The notes below the pieces were generated by a model. The model searched no databases, was not told the DNA's origin, and saw only the letters and a program-made list of their open reading frames with translations. Below, one piece after another: positions 7,907 through 16,510 of a stretch of DNA of 54,178 bases; within the stretch, counting starts at the first letter, position 1, and each line of letters begins with the position of its first letter. This DNA comes from Candidatus Bathyarchaeota archaeon (GTDB taxonomy: Archaea > Thermoproteota > Bathyarchaeia > TCS64). The DNA lies in NCBI GenBank assembly GCA_016930055.1, contig JAFGHP010000019.1:1-54178 (forward strand), in the 5' to 3' direction. The position numbers and the translations under genes were made by a program.

Positions 7907-9100
7907 ATGGTTCAAATTAGAATGATGGAGGGTAATGAAGCTGCAGCCTACGGCGCAATGTTATCACGTGTACAAGTGGTCCCCGCTTATCCGATTACGC
8001 CGCAAACTGAGCTTATCAGTTTTATAGCCCAATTTATCACCGAAGGAAAAATGAAAGCTGAGTACATAAAAGTAGAAGGAGAACATACTGCAATGGCTGC
8101 TGCTATAGGTGCTTCAGCTGCAGGTGCCAGAGTATTTACAGCTTCAAGCAGTCAAGGCATCGTATTTATGGAGGAACCTCTATGGATGCCCCCTGGCATG
8201 AGGTTACCAATAAACATGTGTATCGTTAACCGTAGTATTGCTCCAACTGGGGGACTTAGACCAGATCACAATGATTCATTGTTACAACGCGACACTGGAT
8301 GGATCCAGCTTTACTGTGAGAACAGTCAAGAAGTCATGGATACAATCATTATGGGCTATAAAATAGCTGAAAATAAAAACATCTATTTACCTGTTGCTAC
8401 CTGTTACGATGGATATTTTGTTTCAGCAACTGCCAGCAGAGTTGAGATCCCTGAACAGAAAGATGTTGATGCTTTTCTTCCGCCTTATGAGCATGAATGG
8501 TATAGTTTAATCCCTGGTGTAAATAAAGAACGCCCTGCAAGAGGAAGTTCAGCAAAAAATAGGTATGAAGTTCAACAAGCAAATGAAAGAGCAAAAAAAG
8601 TAATTGAAGAAGTTGATGAAGACTTTAATGAAACTTTTGGTAGAAGTTACGATGGAATGATTGAAGAATATAATTGTGACAATGCTGAAGCTGTTTTAAT
8701 GACAATGGGTTCAATGACGGGAACTGTTCGGGATGTAATTGATGATTTAAAGAAAAGTGGAAAAAAAATTGGATTACTTAAGCTTCGTTGCTTCCGACCA
8801 TTTCCAACCGAAGAACTTCAAAAAATATCTAAAAAATATCACATAATAGGAGTAGTAGACAGAAACACAAGCACCGGATCTGCTGGTGGAGGAATTGTTT
8901 CATTAGAATTAGCAAGAGCATTATATCATTTAGAAGATAGACCATTAATTGCTAATTTTCATGTTGGTCTAGGAGGGACAGATGTTACTCCCCGACAAAT
9001 AGAATACATGGCAGAAAAAACTCTTGGTATTTTAAAAACTGGAAAAATACCAGAACCTGTAGATTGGGTTGAATTAAAAGATTTAGGACCGGTGATGTAA
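7907..9100 (+). CDS. porA: Pyruvate:ferredoxin oxidoreductase, alpha subunit
   Basis: A 397-residue alpha subunit with the pyrimidine-binding half of the TPP site: NEAAAYGAMLSRVQVVPAYP and the nearby PITPQTELI and KVEGEHTAMAAAIGASAAGA (about residues 55-75), then ASSSQGIVFMEEPLWMPPG. The central segment RGSSAKNRYEVQQANERAKK is typical of pyruvate-specific PorA. The C-terminal domain (about 265-390) has the transketolase-C fold (LLKLRCFRPFPTEEL, VVDRNTSTGSAGG). The ATG is preceded by AGGGAGGA at good spacing. It works with the beta subunit encoded immediately downstream. Confidence 0.94.
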   Translation: MVQIRMMEGNEAAAYGAMLSRVQVVPAYPITPQTELISFIAQFITEGKMKAEYIKVEGEHTAMAAAIGASAAGARVFTASSSQGIVFMEEPLWMPPGMRLPINMCIVNRSIAPTGGLRPDHNDSLLQRDTGWIQLYCENSQEVMDTIIMGYKIAENKNIYLPVATCYDGYFVSATASRVEIPEQKDVDAFLPPYEHEWYSLIPGVNKERPARGSSAKNRYEVQQANERAKKVIEEVDEDFNETFGRSYDGMIEEYNCDNAEAVLMTMGSMTGTVRDVIDDLKKSGKKIGLLKLRCFRPFPTEELQKISKKYHIIGVVDRNTSTGSAGGGIVSLELARALYHLEDRPLIANFHVGLGGTDVTPRQIEYMAEKTLGILKTGKIPEPVDWVELKDLGPVM

Positions 9101-9982
9101 ATGAGTGTGTTAGATAAAAGATTTGATGATTATTATGCAAAACGAAAATTTTATGGAGGAAATACCTGTTGCCCTGGATGTGGAGGACCTTTATTTTGGA
9201 GGATGGCTATGGATGTCTTTGGGCCAAGAACCGTAGTTTATGGTATAGGTCCTTGTGCTGGGTGTACTATGAGAAGCATAAAATTACCTAGTTTCAATAT
9301 TCATTTTAGTTTCGTAGCTGATGGCGCTTCAGGTATACTAGCTGCATTCAGAGCACAAGGGATTGATGATATAACAGTGATATCTTCTGCGGGAGATGGT
9401 GGTACAGCTGATATTGGATTAGGAAAAATAAGTGCAGCAGCTGAAAGAAATGAAAACATGATTCAAATTTGTATAGACAATGAAGCTTACATGAATACTG
9501 GCATCCAGAAAAGTGGATTAACCCCTTATGGTTCATGGACAACTACGACTCCTCTCGGTAAAGAAGCTCCAAAGAAAGATGTCCCATTAATTTTAGCAGC
9601 CCACCATATACCTTATGTAGCTACAGTTAGTGTAGCTTATCCTCAAGATCTTAAGAAAAAATTAGAAACTGCGAAAAGCATCAAAGGTTTCCGTTACATA
9701 CACGCTGTAATTCCTTGTCCAACAGGGTGGAGGTTTGACCCATCAAAATCTATTGAAGTAACTAAACTTGGTGTTGATACTTGGCTATGGCCATTATATG
9801 AAATTAATGATGGTATACTAAAAATGAATATGAAAAAAGAAGCAAAACCAGTTAAAGAATACCTTGATACACAACAAAGATTTAGAGTAATGAAACAAGA
9901 GAATATTGAATGGCTTCAGAAAGAAACTGATAAAAGACGTGAAGAATTAATTTCGTTAGATGGTAAAAAACTCTTTTATTAA
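9101..9982 (+). CDS. porB: Pyruvate:ferredoxin oxidoreductase, beta subunit
   Basis: A 293-residue TPP-binding beta subunit. Cys residues for a [4Fe-4S] cluster are in NTCCPGCGGPLFW and GIGPCAGCTMRS. The TPP/Mg2+ motif is SSAGDGGTADIGLG...NEAYMNTG (about residues 97-130), and a Cys in VIPCPTGW probably completes the cluster. Together with porA it decarboxylates pyruvate to acetyl-CoA with reduction of ferredoxin. The ATG directly follows the porA stop. The gene ends the operon; the following small gene is on the opposite strand, 10 nt beyond. Confidence 0.94.
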   Translation: MSVLDKRFDDYYAKRKFYGGNTCCPGCGGPLFWRMAMDVFGPRTVVYGIGPCAGCTMRSIKLPSFNIHFSFVADGASGILAAFRAQGIDDITVISSAGDGGTADIGLGKISAAAERNENMIQICIDNEAYMNTGIQKSGLTPYGSWTTTTPLGKEAPKKDVPLILAAHHIPYVATVSVAYPQDLKKKLETAKSIKGFRYIHAVIPCPTGWRFDPSKSIEVTKLGVDTWLWPLYEINDGILKMNMKKEAKPVKEYLDTQQRFRVMKQENIEWLQKETDKRREELISLDGKKLFY

Positions 9983-9992
9983 ATTTACTTCT

Positions 9993-10316
9993 TTACATTA
10001 AATATTTTTTAGTTAAATAATATATGCTTAATGCAATTAGTAGATTCAAAACCCAAATACTATAGTATCCTATATCGTTACTTAAAGTATTTAGACTCCA
10101 GGTTTTATTTTGAATTGAAGTAGAACCAAAATTATTTGTTGTATCATTAAGTATTTTTTCTGTATCTTCTAAAGTATTATTGTTAAAACCTTCTCCAGGT
10201 ACATTAAAATTTGTATGAGAATATATTTGCGTAAGTTGATTAGGTAATGTTGAAATCATGAGTACACCTATCGTAACCGCTATGATTACATAGATACCTG
10301 TTTTCATTTGAGTCAT
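9993..10316 (-). CDS. Small membrane protein, probable regulon partner of the adjacent wHTH protein
   Basis: A 107-residue protein I cannot assign to a family. It has one hydrophobic segment at the N-terminus (about residues 6-23), an Asn-rich, probably extracytoplasmic middle (about 30-80) with several NxT/NxS sequons, and a second hydrophobic helix (about 84-102). The ATG at 10316 is preferred over a TTG one codon upstream. The promoter region holds two operator-like palindromes (10354-10362 and 10388-10405) around a TATA-like element at about 10378-10387. The next gene upstream on the same strand encodes a membrane-anchored winged-helix regulator, so control by that protein is plausible. 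Confidence 0.6.
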   Translation of the reverse strand: MTQMKTGIYVIIAVTIGVLMISTLPNQLTQIYSHTNFNVPGEGFNNNTLEDTEKILNDTTNNFGSTSIQNKTWSLNTLSNDIGYYSIWVLNLLIALSIYYLTKKYLM

Positions 10317-10353
10317 CAATATTTTATTTACTTCCCTTACCTTTAATGCTAGA

Positions 10354-10362
10354 GTTCAGAAC
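10354..10362. promoter_or_regulatory. Operator-like half-palindrome GTTCAGAAC
   Basis: GTTC-A-GAAC is a perfect 4+4 inverted repeat with the same outer bases as the 18-bp palindrome 38 bp away. It lies near the expected transcription start of the small membrane protein gene, a place where repressor binding would block initiation. Assignment is by position and symmetry only. Confidence 0.4.
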
Positions 10363-10387
10363 ACAAACAGATGATTTACTATTTTTA

Positions 10388-10405
10388 TGTTCTAAATTTA
10401 GAACA
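10388..10405. promoter_or_regulatory. 18-bp perfect palindrome, candidate operator
   Basis: TGTTCTAAATTTAGAACA is perfectly self-complementary over 18 bp. It lies between the regulator gene (ending at 10413 on the minus strand) and the small membrane protein gene, just upstream of that gene's probable TATA box. Its outer GTTC/GAAC arms recur at 10354-10362. This looks like a dimeric winged-helix operator; which protein binds it is inferred from proximity. Confidence 0.55.
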
Positions 10406-10412
10406 ACATAAT

Positions 10413-10865
10413 TCAACTGGGTTTAGACCTCCAGATCTTTATAGTTTCATACCATAGAATTATTGTAGGCACTATACCCATTACTAATGTAGTGATGTTC
10501 TCTTTTGTAGGTACCATTGGAGTTTGAAAAATGTAAGTTATTAACATGCTAGTAACTAAAACTGCATAAAAGAGGAATTTTGGTAGCATAAAACCCCCAA
10601 ATGTAACAAATTGCCGAAGTACACCAACTTTAACTTCTCGAACTAACTTGTAATCTCCATAAACATTCTCTATTAAACCTAGATCTTGCAATTTTTGTAA
10701 ATGATATGAAGCAACACTGGGACTACTAAAACCTAATTCTCTCTGAATTTCTCTTACACCCACACTATCTTGTCCAACTTTCAGAATATGCATATAGACA
10801 AGAAGCGTTTTTCCTTTAAGTTCTGATTCAATTATTTTCTCATCAGAGAGCAAAGTGGATATCAT
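10413..10865 (-). CDS. Membrane-anchored winged-helix transcriptional regulator
   Basis: A 150-residue protein. Residues about 15-75 form an ArsR/MarR-like winged helix (VREIQRELGFSSPSVASYHL as recognition region, DLGLIENVYGDYKLV as wing). Two hydrophobic helices follow (about 88-112 and 122-142), so the DNA-binding domain is tethered to the membrane. Such one-component membrane regulators are common in archaea. The ATG at 10865 fits the first hydrophilic helix. Downstream on the same strand is the small membrane protein gene, with palindromes between them. The signal sensed is unknown. Confidence 0.78.
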   Translation of the reverse strand: MISTLLSDEKIIESELKGKTLLVYMHILKVGQDSVGVREIQRELGFSSPSVASYHLQKLQDLGLIENVYGDYKLVREVKVGVLRQFVTFGGFMLPKFLFYAVLVTSMLITYIFQTPMVPTKENITTLVMGIVPTIILWYETIKIWRSKPS

Positions 10866-10902
10866 GTGAATTATTAAGCAAGCAGATTTAACAATGCCGA
10901 TA

Positions 10903-11736
10903 TTATAAGATATTAAAAATAGCTAGTGTAGCAATAATGGCTTCTTCAGTTCTAACAGTTGCACAACCTTGTTCAGGTATTGTATTTAAGTAAAAATCAA
11001 AAAGATGCTCGAAATCAGGAACTTTAATTATCTCGTCGAGACCTTGTCTTGGTGAACCAAATATTATTAAAATATTTTTGGACTTCAACCATCTCTTCTG
11101 TAATTCTTCTTCATTTTCTTTTAAAGAATCGCCTAAACGTGATGTACCGATAGTTAAATCATAATATTTGTTTAGTAATATTTCTTTAATATTTTTTTTA
11201 GAAATTTGTATTTTATAACCCCAATAGTTTTTATTATCACTTTTTTTTGCTAATACACCTTCTAATTCGGGTGTTGTTTTTGTTATTTCAATTGTTACTC
11301 GACTACCAATTGAAGGAATTTTTCCTGTTATTTTTAATGGTATATTTACTCCAATTTCAGCATAAATTTTGCCTTCTAATTCTTTATTTATAATTCCTTC
11401 TCTGAATTCACCAATTTTTATCTCTTCTAGTTTACTTTCGGTTGGATGATGAGGAGTTCTTAAAGGAGGTAAAACACCTGCATATTGTAACTCAGATTTC
11501 ATTTTGTATATATTTTTACGAAGATATTGCGGTGTCTCCATATAACCAAGTAGAAGTTTTATTAGGTTTGATTCATCTGGGTTGTCAGGATAGATGATGA
11601 TGTCTTCAATTCTGAAAATAGCTGCTGATCTAGCAACTCTACCAATTATTTCTGTCTTTTCTCTCAAGTTACTGTATTCACTTACAAGTGAAGCTGGTAT
11701 AGCAATAGAAACCCTGTTTTCTCTCTTAATATTCAT
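10903..11736 (-). CDS. SPOUT-superfamily RNA methyltransferase (Methyltrn_RNA_3 family)
   Basis: A 277-residue protein related to the eukaryotic C9orf114/SPOUT1 and archaeal putative RNA uridine-N3 methyltransferases. The N-terminal half begins the knot fold (VSIAIPASLVSEYSNLREKT, IGRVARSAAIFRIEDIIIYP), with TPQYLRKNIYKM and AGVLPPLRTPHHP typical of the family. An inserted OB-like region spans about 110-185. The C-terminal trefoil-knot SAM site is ILIIFGSPRQGLDEII and NTIPEQGCATVRTEEAIIAT (about 228-270). It probably methylates rRNA; the target is inferred from the family. The start ATG overlaps the upstream gene by 11 nt, so the two are cotranscribed. Confidence 0.85.
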   Translation of the reverse strand: MNIKRENRVSIAIPASLVSEYSNLREKTEIIGRVARSAAIFRIEDIIIYPDNPDESNLIKLLLGYMETPQYLRKNIYKMKSELQYAGVLPPLRTPHHPTESKLEEIKIGEFREGIINKELEGKIYAEIGVNIPLKITGKIPSIGSRVTIEITKTTPELEGVLAKKSDNKNYWGYKIQISKKNIKEILLNKYYDLTIGTSRLGDSLKENEEELQKRWLKSKNILIIFGSPRQGLDEIIKVPDFEHLFDFYLNTIPEQGCATVRTEEAIIATLAIFNIL

Positions 11737-12175
11737 GTGTTTTTCCTTCTTTTCTTAACCTTTCCCAAGACTTCCATCCTGTTTTAACATAAATCTCTCT
11801 TGTGTTTATATCTTGATGCACCCACTTTAAAAAACCATTAAAACTTCTCATTTTTCTAATTTTTTTTTCATTACCGATACCCATTTTTATTAAACTTTTA
11901 ATGAATTCATCTTCAGCAAATTTTTGAGTTAATCCAGTTATCCGAGAAGGAACCACTGAAAAACCTTCATTTATTAATGCTTCTCTAATTTGAGATAAAA
12001 TATAACCTGTACATATATGAAGTGGTTCATCTTTTTCTACGTTAAGTTTTTCTAGACCTTTTTTGACTACCTCCATAACTCCGTTTAAATATGTTTTTTC
12101 AGAAAAATTTGGCTTTTTGAAATGATCTATAGATACTTCTCCCGAATATTTTTCTTTTGTATCGACGCGTATCAT
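11726..12175 (-). CDS. Conserved-looking hypothetical protein, operon partner of the SPOUT methyltransferase
   Basis: A 149-residue soluble alpha/beta protein I do not recognise. It contains LHICTGYILSQIREALINEG (about 52-71), a segment resembling a small Rossmann or RNase-H-like strand-helix unit, and a basic C-terminus (KIRKMRSFNGFLKWVHQDIN, TGWKSWERLRKEGK) that could contact RNA. Overlap of its 3' end with the methyltransferase gene suggests a shared role in RNA metabolism, but this is inference. Its leader (12176-12253) is unusually G+C-rich and structured. A possible SD (AGGTGG, 12189-12194) lies within that structure. Confidence 0.6.
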   Translation of the reverse strand: MIRVDTKEKYSGEVSIDHFKKPNFSEKTYLNGVMEVVKKGLEKLNVEKDEPLHICTGYILSQIREALINEGFSVVPSRITGLTQKFAEDEFIKSLIKMGIGNEKKIRKMRSFNGFLKWVHQDINTREIYVKTGWKSWERLRKEGKTHEY

Positions 12176-12183
12176 TACGATTA

Positions 12184-12253
12184 CTACGCCACCTAAAAGG
12201 TCGCCCCAGCCTGCTTAACGCCCATTTATTGGGTATCGTCCATCTCTACGACC
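12184..12253 (-). promoter_or_regulatory. Candidate structured leader RNA
   Basis: About 70 nt of markedly G+C-rich sequence directly upstream of the hypothetical/SPOUT operon. On the minus strand the outer arms GGTCG (12249-12253) and CGACC (12199-12203) pair, enclosing a hairpin ACG-AUA-CCCA-AUAAA-UGGG-CGU. The 3' arm can alternatively join ACCT to pair with AGGT (ACCTTTTAGGT, 12191-12201), which contains the likely SD AGGTGG. The two pairings are mutually exclusive, the logic of a translational switch. It matches no riboswitch class I know. Confidence 0.4.
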
Positions 12254-12377
12254 ATTAATTCTTCACTTCCTATTCAATAATTAAGAAAATGTGTATTATT
12301 AACCATTAAACTTCACTATTTTTTCAATTAATATGCTTAATTTTAAGTAGCTAGACTATTAATAATCAGGGATTTAT

Positions 12378-13385
12378 ATGAAGTTAGTTGTTTATGGTCC
12401 CCATAAAAGATTAGGCTGTATTGATGGTGATGAAGTTATTGATCTTAACTACTCTTATGCCGGTTACTTAAAAAGTAAAGGCACCGCCAGACCTTATGTT
12501 AAAGCAGATGCTGAAGTTCCTTCGTGTTTATTATCCTTTATTGAGGAAGGTGCTTTAGCTCTTGAGGCTTCAAAAAATGCTTTAAAGCATGCAAAAAATA
12601 AGGGATTGGGTCCAAAAGGTGAAGTACTAAAACATAATCTATCGGAAGTCAAAATTCATGCTCCATTACCAAGCATTGGTACAAGAATTGTAATGGCTGG
12701 AGCTAACTTTTATGATCATTCTGCAGATGTATCAAAAATGTCGGGTCATAATGTGACTGTTGAAGAGTTAAAGAAACAAGTTAAAGAAGGAACTTATAGG
12801 GCATGGGGATTTTGGAAACAAGCAAGAAACGTAGTTGGACCTGATGAAGAGGTACCTTACCCAGATAGAACTCAAAGACTCGACTATGAAGTTGAAGTAG
12901 GAGCAGTAATTGGGAAGCAAGGTAAAGACGTAAAAGAGGCTGATGGTGAATCATACATTTATGGTTACACTATACTCAACGATTTAAGTACAAGAGATGG
13001 TGGAGGTGGAGGACAGGATGGCATCTTTTTTGGTAAAAATTTTGATAGCTGTGCACCTATGGGGCCTTGTATAGTTACTAAAGATGAGATTAAAGATGTC
13101 TACAAACTTAAAATGAAACAGACTATAAATGGAGTTGTTAGACAAAACGGTTCAATGGAAAGCATGATTCGACCCTTCCCTTGGTGGATCCAGTGGATAA
13201 CTAGAGACATGAGTATTTATCCTGGCGACATTATCTGTGGAGGTACTTGTGCAGGTACTGCACTTGATACAAGTCCTCGAGTAGATGGAAAAACGAAACC
13301 AGATAATTTCATAAAACCCGGTGATCTACTAGAAGCCTCTGTTGAAGGAATAGGTACATTGAAAACAAAAATAGTAAAAAAATAA
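12378..13385 (+). CDS. Fumarylacetoacetate hydrolase (FAH) family protein
   Basis: A 335-residue member of the FAH superfamily, whose enzymes hydrolyse or decarboxylate beta-diketo acids or hydrate 2-oxopent-4-enoates with Mg2+. The C-terminal FAH domain starts near residue 95 (VMAGANFYDHSADV). Metal ligands are in DYEVEVGAVIGKQGKDV (ExE, about 171-180), and NDLSTRD with NFDSCAPMGPCIV marks the active-site lid. GGTCAGTALDTSPR and IKPGDLLEASVEGIGTL close the domain. A GGGA about 8 nt before the ATG serves as SD. The exact substrate cannot be assigned. The ROK kinase gene follows after 36 nt on the same strand. Confidence 0.88.
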   Translation: MKLVVYGPHKRLGCIDGDEVIDLNYSYAGYLKSKGTARPYVKADAEVPSCLLSFIEEGALALEASKNALKHAKNKGLGPKGEVLKHNLSEVKIHAPLPSIGTRIVMAGANFYDHSADVSKMSGHNVTVEELKKQVKEGTYRAWGFWKQARNVVGPDEEVPYPDRTQRLDYEVEVGAVIGKQGKDVKEADGESYIYGYTILNDLSTRDGGGGGQDGIFFGKNFDSCAPMGPCIVTKDEIKDVYKLKMKQTINGVVRQNGSMESMIRPFPWWIQWITRDMSIYPGDIICGGTCAGTALDTSPRVDGKTKPDNFIKPGDLLEASVEGIGTLKTKIVKK

Positions 13386-13421
13386 CCTACCTTTTTTATT
13401 GTATTAAAATATTTTTTTGTT

Positions 13422-14351
13422 ATGTCATTTGTGGCTGTAGATCTGGGTGCAACAAATGTTAGGGTAGCAATTGGTGATAAGAAAGGAATTAAAAAGAAAA
13501 GTTCTGAAAAAACTGATAAAAATAATGGACCTGAGGGAATAGTTAAACAGATTATTAGAATGATAAAAATTTTAAAACCACACCCAGAAGCGGTTGGAAT
13601 AGGATCTATTGGTCCCATCGATATTAACTCTGGTAAAATCATTAATACACCCAATTTACCATTTAAGGAAATTGCTTTAATCGGTCCTCTTTCAGAAGTT
13701 TTAGGTACTGATGTTAAATTATTAAATGATTGTTCAGCAGGTGTTCTTGGTGAATATTTTTTTGGTGCAGGTAAAGGCATAAAAAATCAGGTTTATCTAA
13801 CCTTCAGTACTGGATTAGGCTGTGGAGTTATCATTGATGGGCACCTTTTATGTGGAAAAGATGGTAATGCCCATGAAGTAGGTCATATAACTATTGATAG
13901 CAACTCTGAACTTGAATGTGGGTGTGGTTGTTTTGGTCATTGGGAAGCTTATTCATCAGGAAATGGTTTACCAAAATTTGTTAAGATGTTATCTTTAAAA
14001 AACAATTTTAAAAAAACTTACCAAAACTCATTTAATGTTGAAAATATTAATTCTGAAAAATTGTTTAAAATGGCTAAAGAAAATCACCCTTTCGGTTTAA
14101 AGGTTATTGAAGAATTAGGAAAGATAAATGCACAAGGTTTTGGTGACATTGTTAATATTTATGATCCAGAATTAATTACTGTGGGAGGGTCAATAGCGAT
14201 AAATAATTCAGACTTAATTTTAAGACCAATAATCCAAGGAATTGATAAACATTTAATTAATCGTAAACCTCGAATAATTATTACTCCCCTTGGTGAAGAT
14301 ATTATACTTTATGGAGCTCTTGCTTTAGCCACTGAAATGAAAATGGATTAA
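13422..14351 (+). CDS. ROK-family sugar kinase / glucokinase-like protein
   Basis: A 309-residue ROK protein without an N-terminal helix-turn-helix, hence a kinase rather than a repressor. Phosphate-1 motif is AVDLGATNVRVAIGD. NDCSAGVLGEYFFGAGKG and FSTGLGCGVIIDG form the sugar and phosphate sites. The ROK zinc motif is HEVGHITID...CGCGCFGHWEAYSSG, with His in place of the usual last Cys, a variant seen in other archaeal members. It probably phosphorylates glucose or a hexosamine with ATP. The ATG lies 36 nt after the FAH gene, so the pair may be cotranscribed, but no metabolic link is obvious. Confidence 0.86.
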   Translation: MSFVAVDLGATNVRVAIGDKKGIKKKSSEKTDKNNGPEGIVKQIIRMIKILKPHPEAVGIGSIGPIDINSGKIINTPNLPFKEIALIGPLSEVLGTDVKLLNDCSAGVLGEYFFGAGKGIKNQVYLTFSTGLGCGVIIDGHLLCGKDGNAHEVGHITIDSNSELECGCGCFGHWEAYSSGNGLPKFVKMLSLKNNFKKTYQNSFNVENINSEKLFKMAKENHPFGLKVIEELGKINAQGFGDIVNIYDPELITVGGSIAINNSDLILRPIIQGIDKHLINRKPRIIITPLGEDIILYGALALATEMKMD

Positions 14352-14367
14352 AAATTAATTAACAAAT

Positions 14368-15873
14368 TTATTCTTTTAAATAATTTTCTGCAATTTTATG
14401 TAGACTGTTTAATGCGTCTTTTATTGATGTCTTTTTATCTGTAAGCTTTATAGTACTTTCTTTCAGTTTTGTTTCATTTTCTTTATGCATCTTTCTAATT
14501 TCATCTGGGTGGGGGCATCCTAATGAAATTCTTTTATCTAAACTTTTTTTTGGGTCTGTTGCTTTTTCTAGCATTGAATTTACTACAATTATTTTTTTAT
14601 TAAACATTTTTTGTACTGTTTCTTCAACATCGATAGGAGTTAATGATTTTAATGTTGTACCTTTTTTTAATACTGTGTTTACTAATTCTGCTGAAACTTT
14701 GTATGATTCACGGAAGCTTAAACCCGCATCCATCACTAAAGTTTCCGCAATTTCAACTGCTATAGTAAAGCTACCATCTACTTGTTTCCACATATTTTCT
14801 GGTTTAACTTTTAAAGTTGATAATATTCCTGTCATTACATATAAGCAGGCTTGGGTATTATCAACAGTTCTCCACAACGTGATTTTTGTTTGCTGTAAAT
14901 CTTGATAATAACCACTAGGTATGCCTTTGACCATAGTTAAAAGTTCCATCAACGCACTATAGCCTTCACTTGTTTTGCCTCTCAGTAATTCAAGGGTGCT
15001 AGGGTTTTTCTTCTGAGGCATTATGCTGCTACTTGATGCAAATTCATCTGCTAATTCAACATAACCATACTCAATAGCACTCCATTCTAAAATGTCAGCT
15101 GCTATTCTACTCATATTTGACATTAATAAGCTGCAACATGATGCAAATTCGATTGCCCAGTCTCTACTACTCGTTGCATCTATTGAATTCATTTGTATAC
15201 TATCGAAACCAAGGAGTTCCGTGGTTCGTAATCTATTAATTGCTATACTTGTTCCTCCAACAGGGCCTGCTCCTAATGGATTTGTATTTAATCTTTTATA
15301 ACAATCCATGAATCTTTCAAAGTCCCGTAAAAGAATCTCGATGTAATTTGAGAGATAAGCACTAAATGTACCTATCTGTGCATGTTGTCCATGAGTATAT
15401 AATATCATATATGTATCAAAATTTTCTTCAGTTCTTTTTTGTAAAACTTCTATTAGTTCTAATATCTGTTCTGCTATAATGAGAAGCTCTTCTCTTAAAC
15501 GTAGTTTCATATCGCAGACAACTTGATCATTTCTACTTCTACCTGTATGTATCATTCCTCCTGCTTCGATACCAATTTTTTCTATAACTTTAGCTTCAAT
15601 ATATTCGTGTATGTCATCAAATTCTTGGCTGATAGTAATTTCTCCCTTATTCCATGATTCATAAATTTCCATTAAAGATTTTAAAATCATTTTAAGTTCT
15701 TTAAGGGGAATTATACCTTGCTCATATAGCATTATGTCATGAGCCATTGAATTGTTTATGTCATCTTCAAATATTCTTAAATCTTCTGGAACACTCGTGT
15801 GGAACTTAGCTGTCTTGCTATCAAATCCTTTTTCAAGTCGTGAACGAAATAATGTACTCGTCAAAACCCTCAT
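14368..15873 (-). CDS. argH: Argininosuccinate lyase
   Basis: A 501-residue member of the fumarase/aspartase superfamily that cleaves argininosuccinate to arginine and fumarate. Hallmarks: GMIHTGRSRNDQVVCDMKLR (about 110-129), THGQHAQIGTFSAYL with the active-site His, NPLGAGPVGGTSIAINR, and the superfamily signature SSSSIMPQKKNPSTLELLRG, whose flexible loop bears the catalytic Ser. Length is somewhat above the usual 450-470 because of a lysine-rich C-terminal tail. No argG or other arginine gene is in the window, so the gene is solitary. It converges with the ROK gene, 16 nt apart. Confidence 0.95.
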   Translation of the reverse strand: MRVLTSTLFRSRLEKGFDSKTAKFHTSVPEDLRIFEDDINNSMAHDIMLYEQGIIPLKELKMILKSLMEIYESWNKGEITISQEFDDIHEYIEAKVIEKIGIEAGGMIHTGRSRNDQVVCDMKLRLREELLIIAEQILELIEVLQKRTEENFDTYMILYTHGQHAQIGTFSAYLSNYIEILLRDFERFMDCYKRLNTNPLGAGPVGGTSIAINRLRTTELLGFDSIQMNSIDATSSRDWAIEFASCCSLLMSNMSRIAADILEWSAIEYGYVELADEFASSSSIMPQKKNPSTLELLRGKTSEGYSALMELLTMVKGIPSGYYQDLQQTKITLWRTVDNTQACLYVMTGILSTLKVKPENMWKQVDGSFTIAVEIAETLVMDAGLSFRESYKVSAELVNTVLKKGTTLKSLTPIDVEETVQKMFNKKIIVVNSMLEKATDPKKSLDKRISLGCPHPDEIRKMHKENETKLKESTIKLTDKKTSIKDALNSLHKIAENYLKE

Positions 15874-15957
15874 CTTTGCATCTTTCTTTGTATACTATTT
15901 ATAATGTTTACGGCTTTTTTGCATCTATTAAGATAAAAAAAGATGTATTTGGGACAA

Positions 15958-16470
15958 TTATTTAGGTTTTTTCTCTATTCTTTCATTTTGATAGATTCCT
16001 GAATAACCTTTCTGAACTTCTTCTGTTTTAAAAAAAACTAATTGTGCTATTCTTGCATTCTCTTTTATTTTTACTCCAAATTTATTATGAACTATTAGTA
16101 AACTACTACTTTTCCCTTTGTAACCTGGATCCCAAAGAGCAGTCTCAACTACAACGGCATTCCTAAGCATACTACTTCTACTTCTTGCCATGGCAGCAAT
16201 ATTTAGAGGCATTTTTACAGTTTCGTTATAAACAACCATATAGCAGCCTGGATTCAAATTGTACCAACAATTACTAGGGTTAATTTTTTTAGTTTCAGCA
16301 TTTACTCTTTCCTTATTCGTAAAATCAATTGCTCCTTTATCATCATATTCATAAACCTCGCTTAGACTAAGATCAAAACCAGTTGGTTGAAGTTGTATAT
16401 CTAATTCAATGTAACCTGTTATCAGTTCTTTTTCAAGAATTAGTTGTTTAATTTCATTTGAATTGAGCAT
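15958..16470 (-). CDS. dUTPase / dCTP deaminase family protein
   Basis: A 170-residue homotrimeric dUTPase-fold protein. Motifs include LQPTGFDLSLSEVYEY near 28-43, MARSRSSMLRNAVVVETALW (about 94-113) with the phosphate-binding Arg-Ser-Ser, DPGYKGKSSSLLIVHNKF, and ARIAQLVFFKTEEV. The ETALWDPGYKG form is closer to archaeal dUTP diphosphatases than to pure deaminases, but members of this family can be Dcd, Dut or bifunctional. It keeps uracil out of DNA by removing dUTP or supplying dUMP. The ATG at 16470 fits the family N-terminus. It follows the Clp-fold protease on the same strand. Confidence 0.85.
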   Translation of the reverse strand: MLNSNEIKQLILEKELITGYIELDIQLQPTGFDLSLSEVYEYDDKGAIDFTNKERVNAETKKINPSNCWYNLNPGCYMVVYNETVKMPLNIAAMARSRSSMLRNAVVVETALWDPGYKGKSSSLLIVHNKFGVKIKENARIAQLVFFKTEEVQKGYSGIYQNERIEKKPK

Positions 16471-16510
16471 AAAATAATTGTGAGGTCTTGATGTAAAATA
16501 TTTATGGAAA

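Noticed and set aside
12184-12253. 5S rRNA or tRNA at the G+C-rich segment near 12.2 kb
   Set aside because: A GTTAAGC motif recalls 5S rRNA, but length and the rest of the sequence do not fit, and there is no T-arm or acceptor pairing for a tRNA.
13217-13780. Long minus-strand open frame across the FAH and ROK genes
   Set aside because: It is fully antisense to two recognisable genes and rich in Pro, Ser and Ile as expected for a shadow frame.
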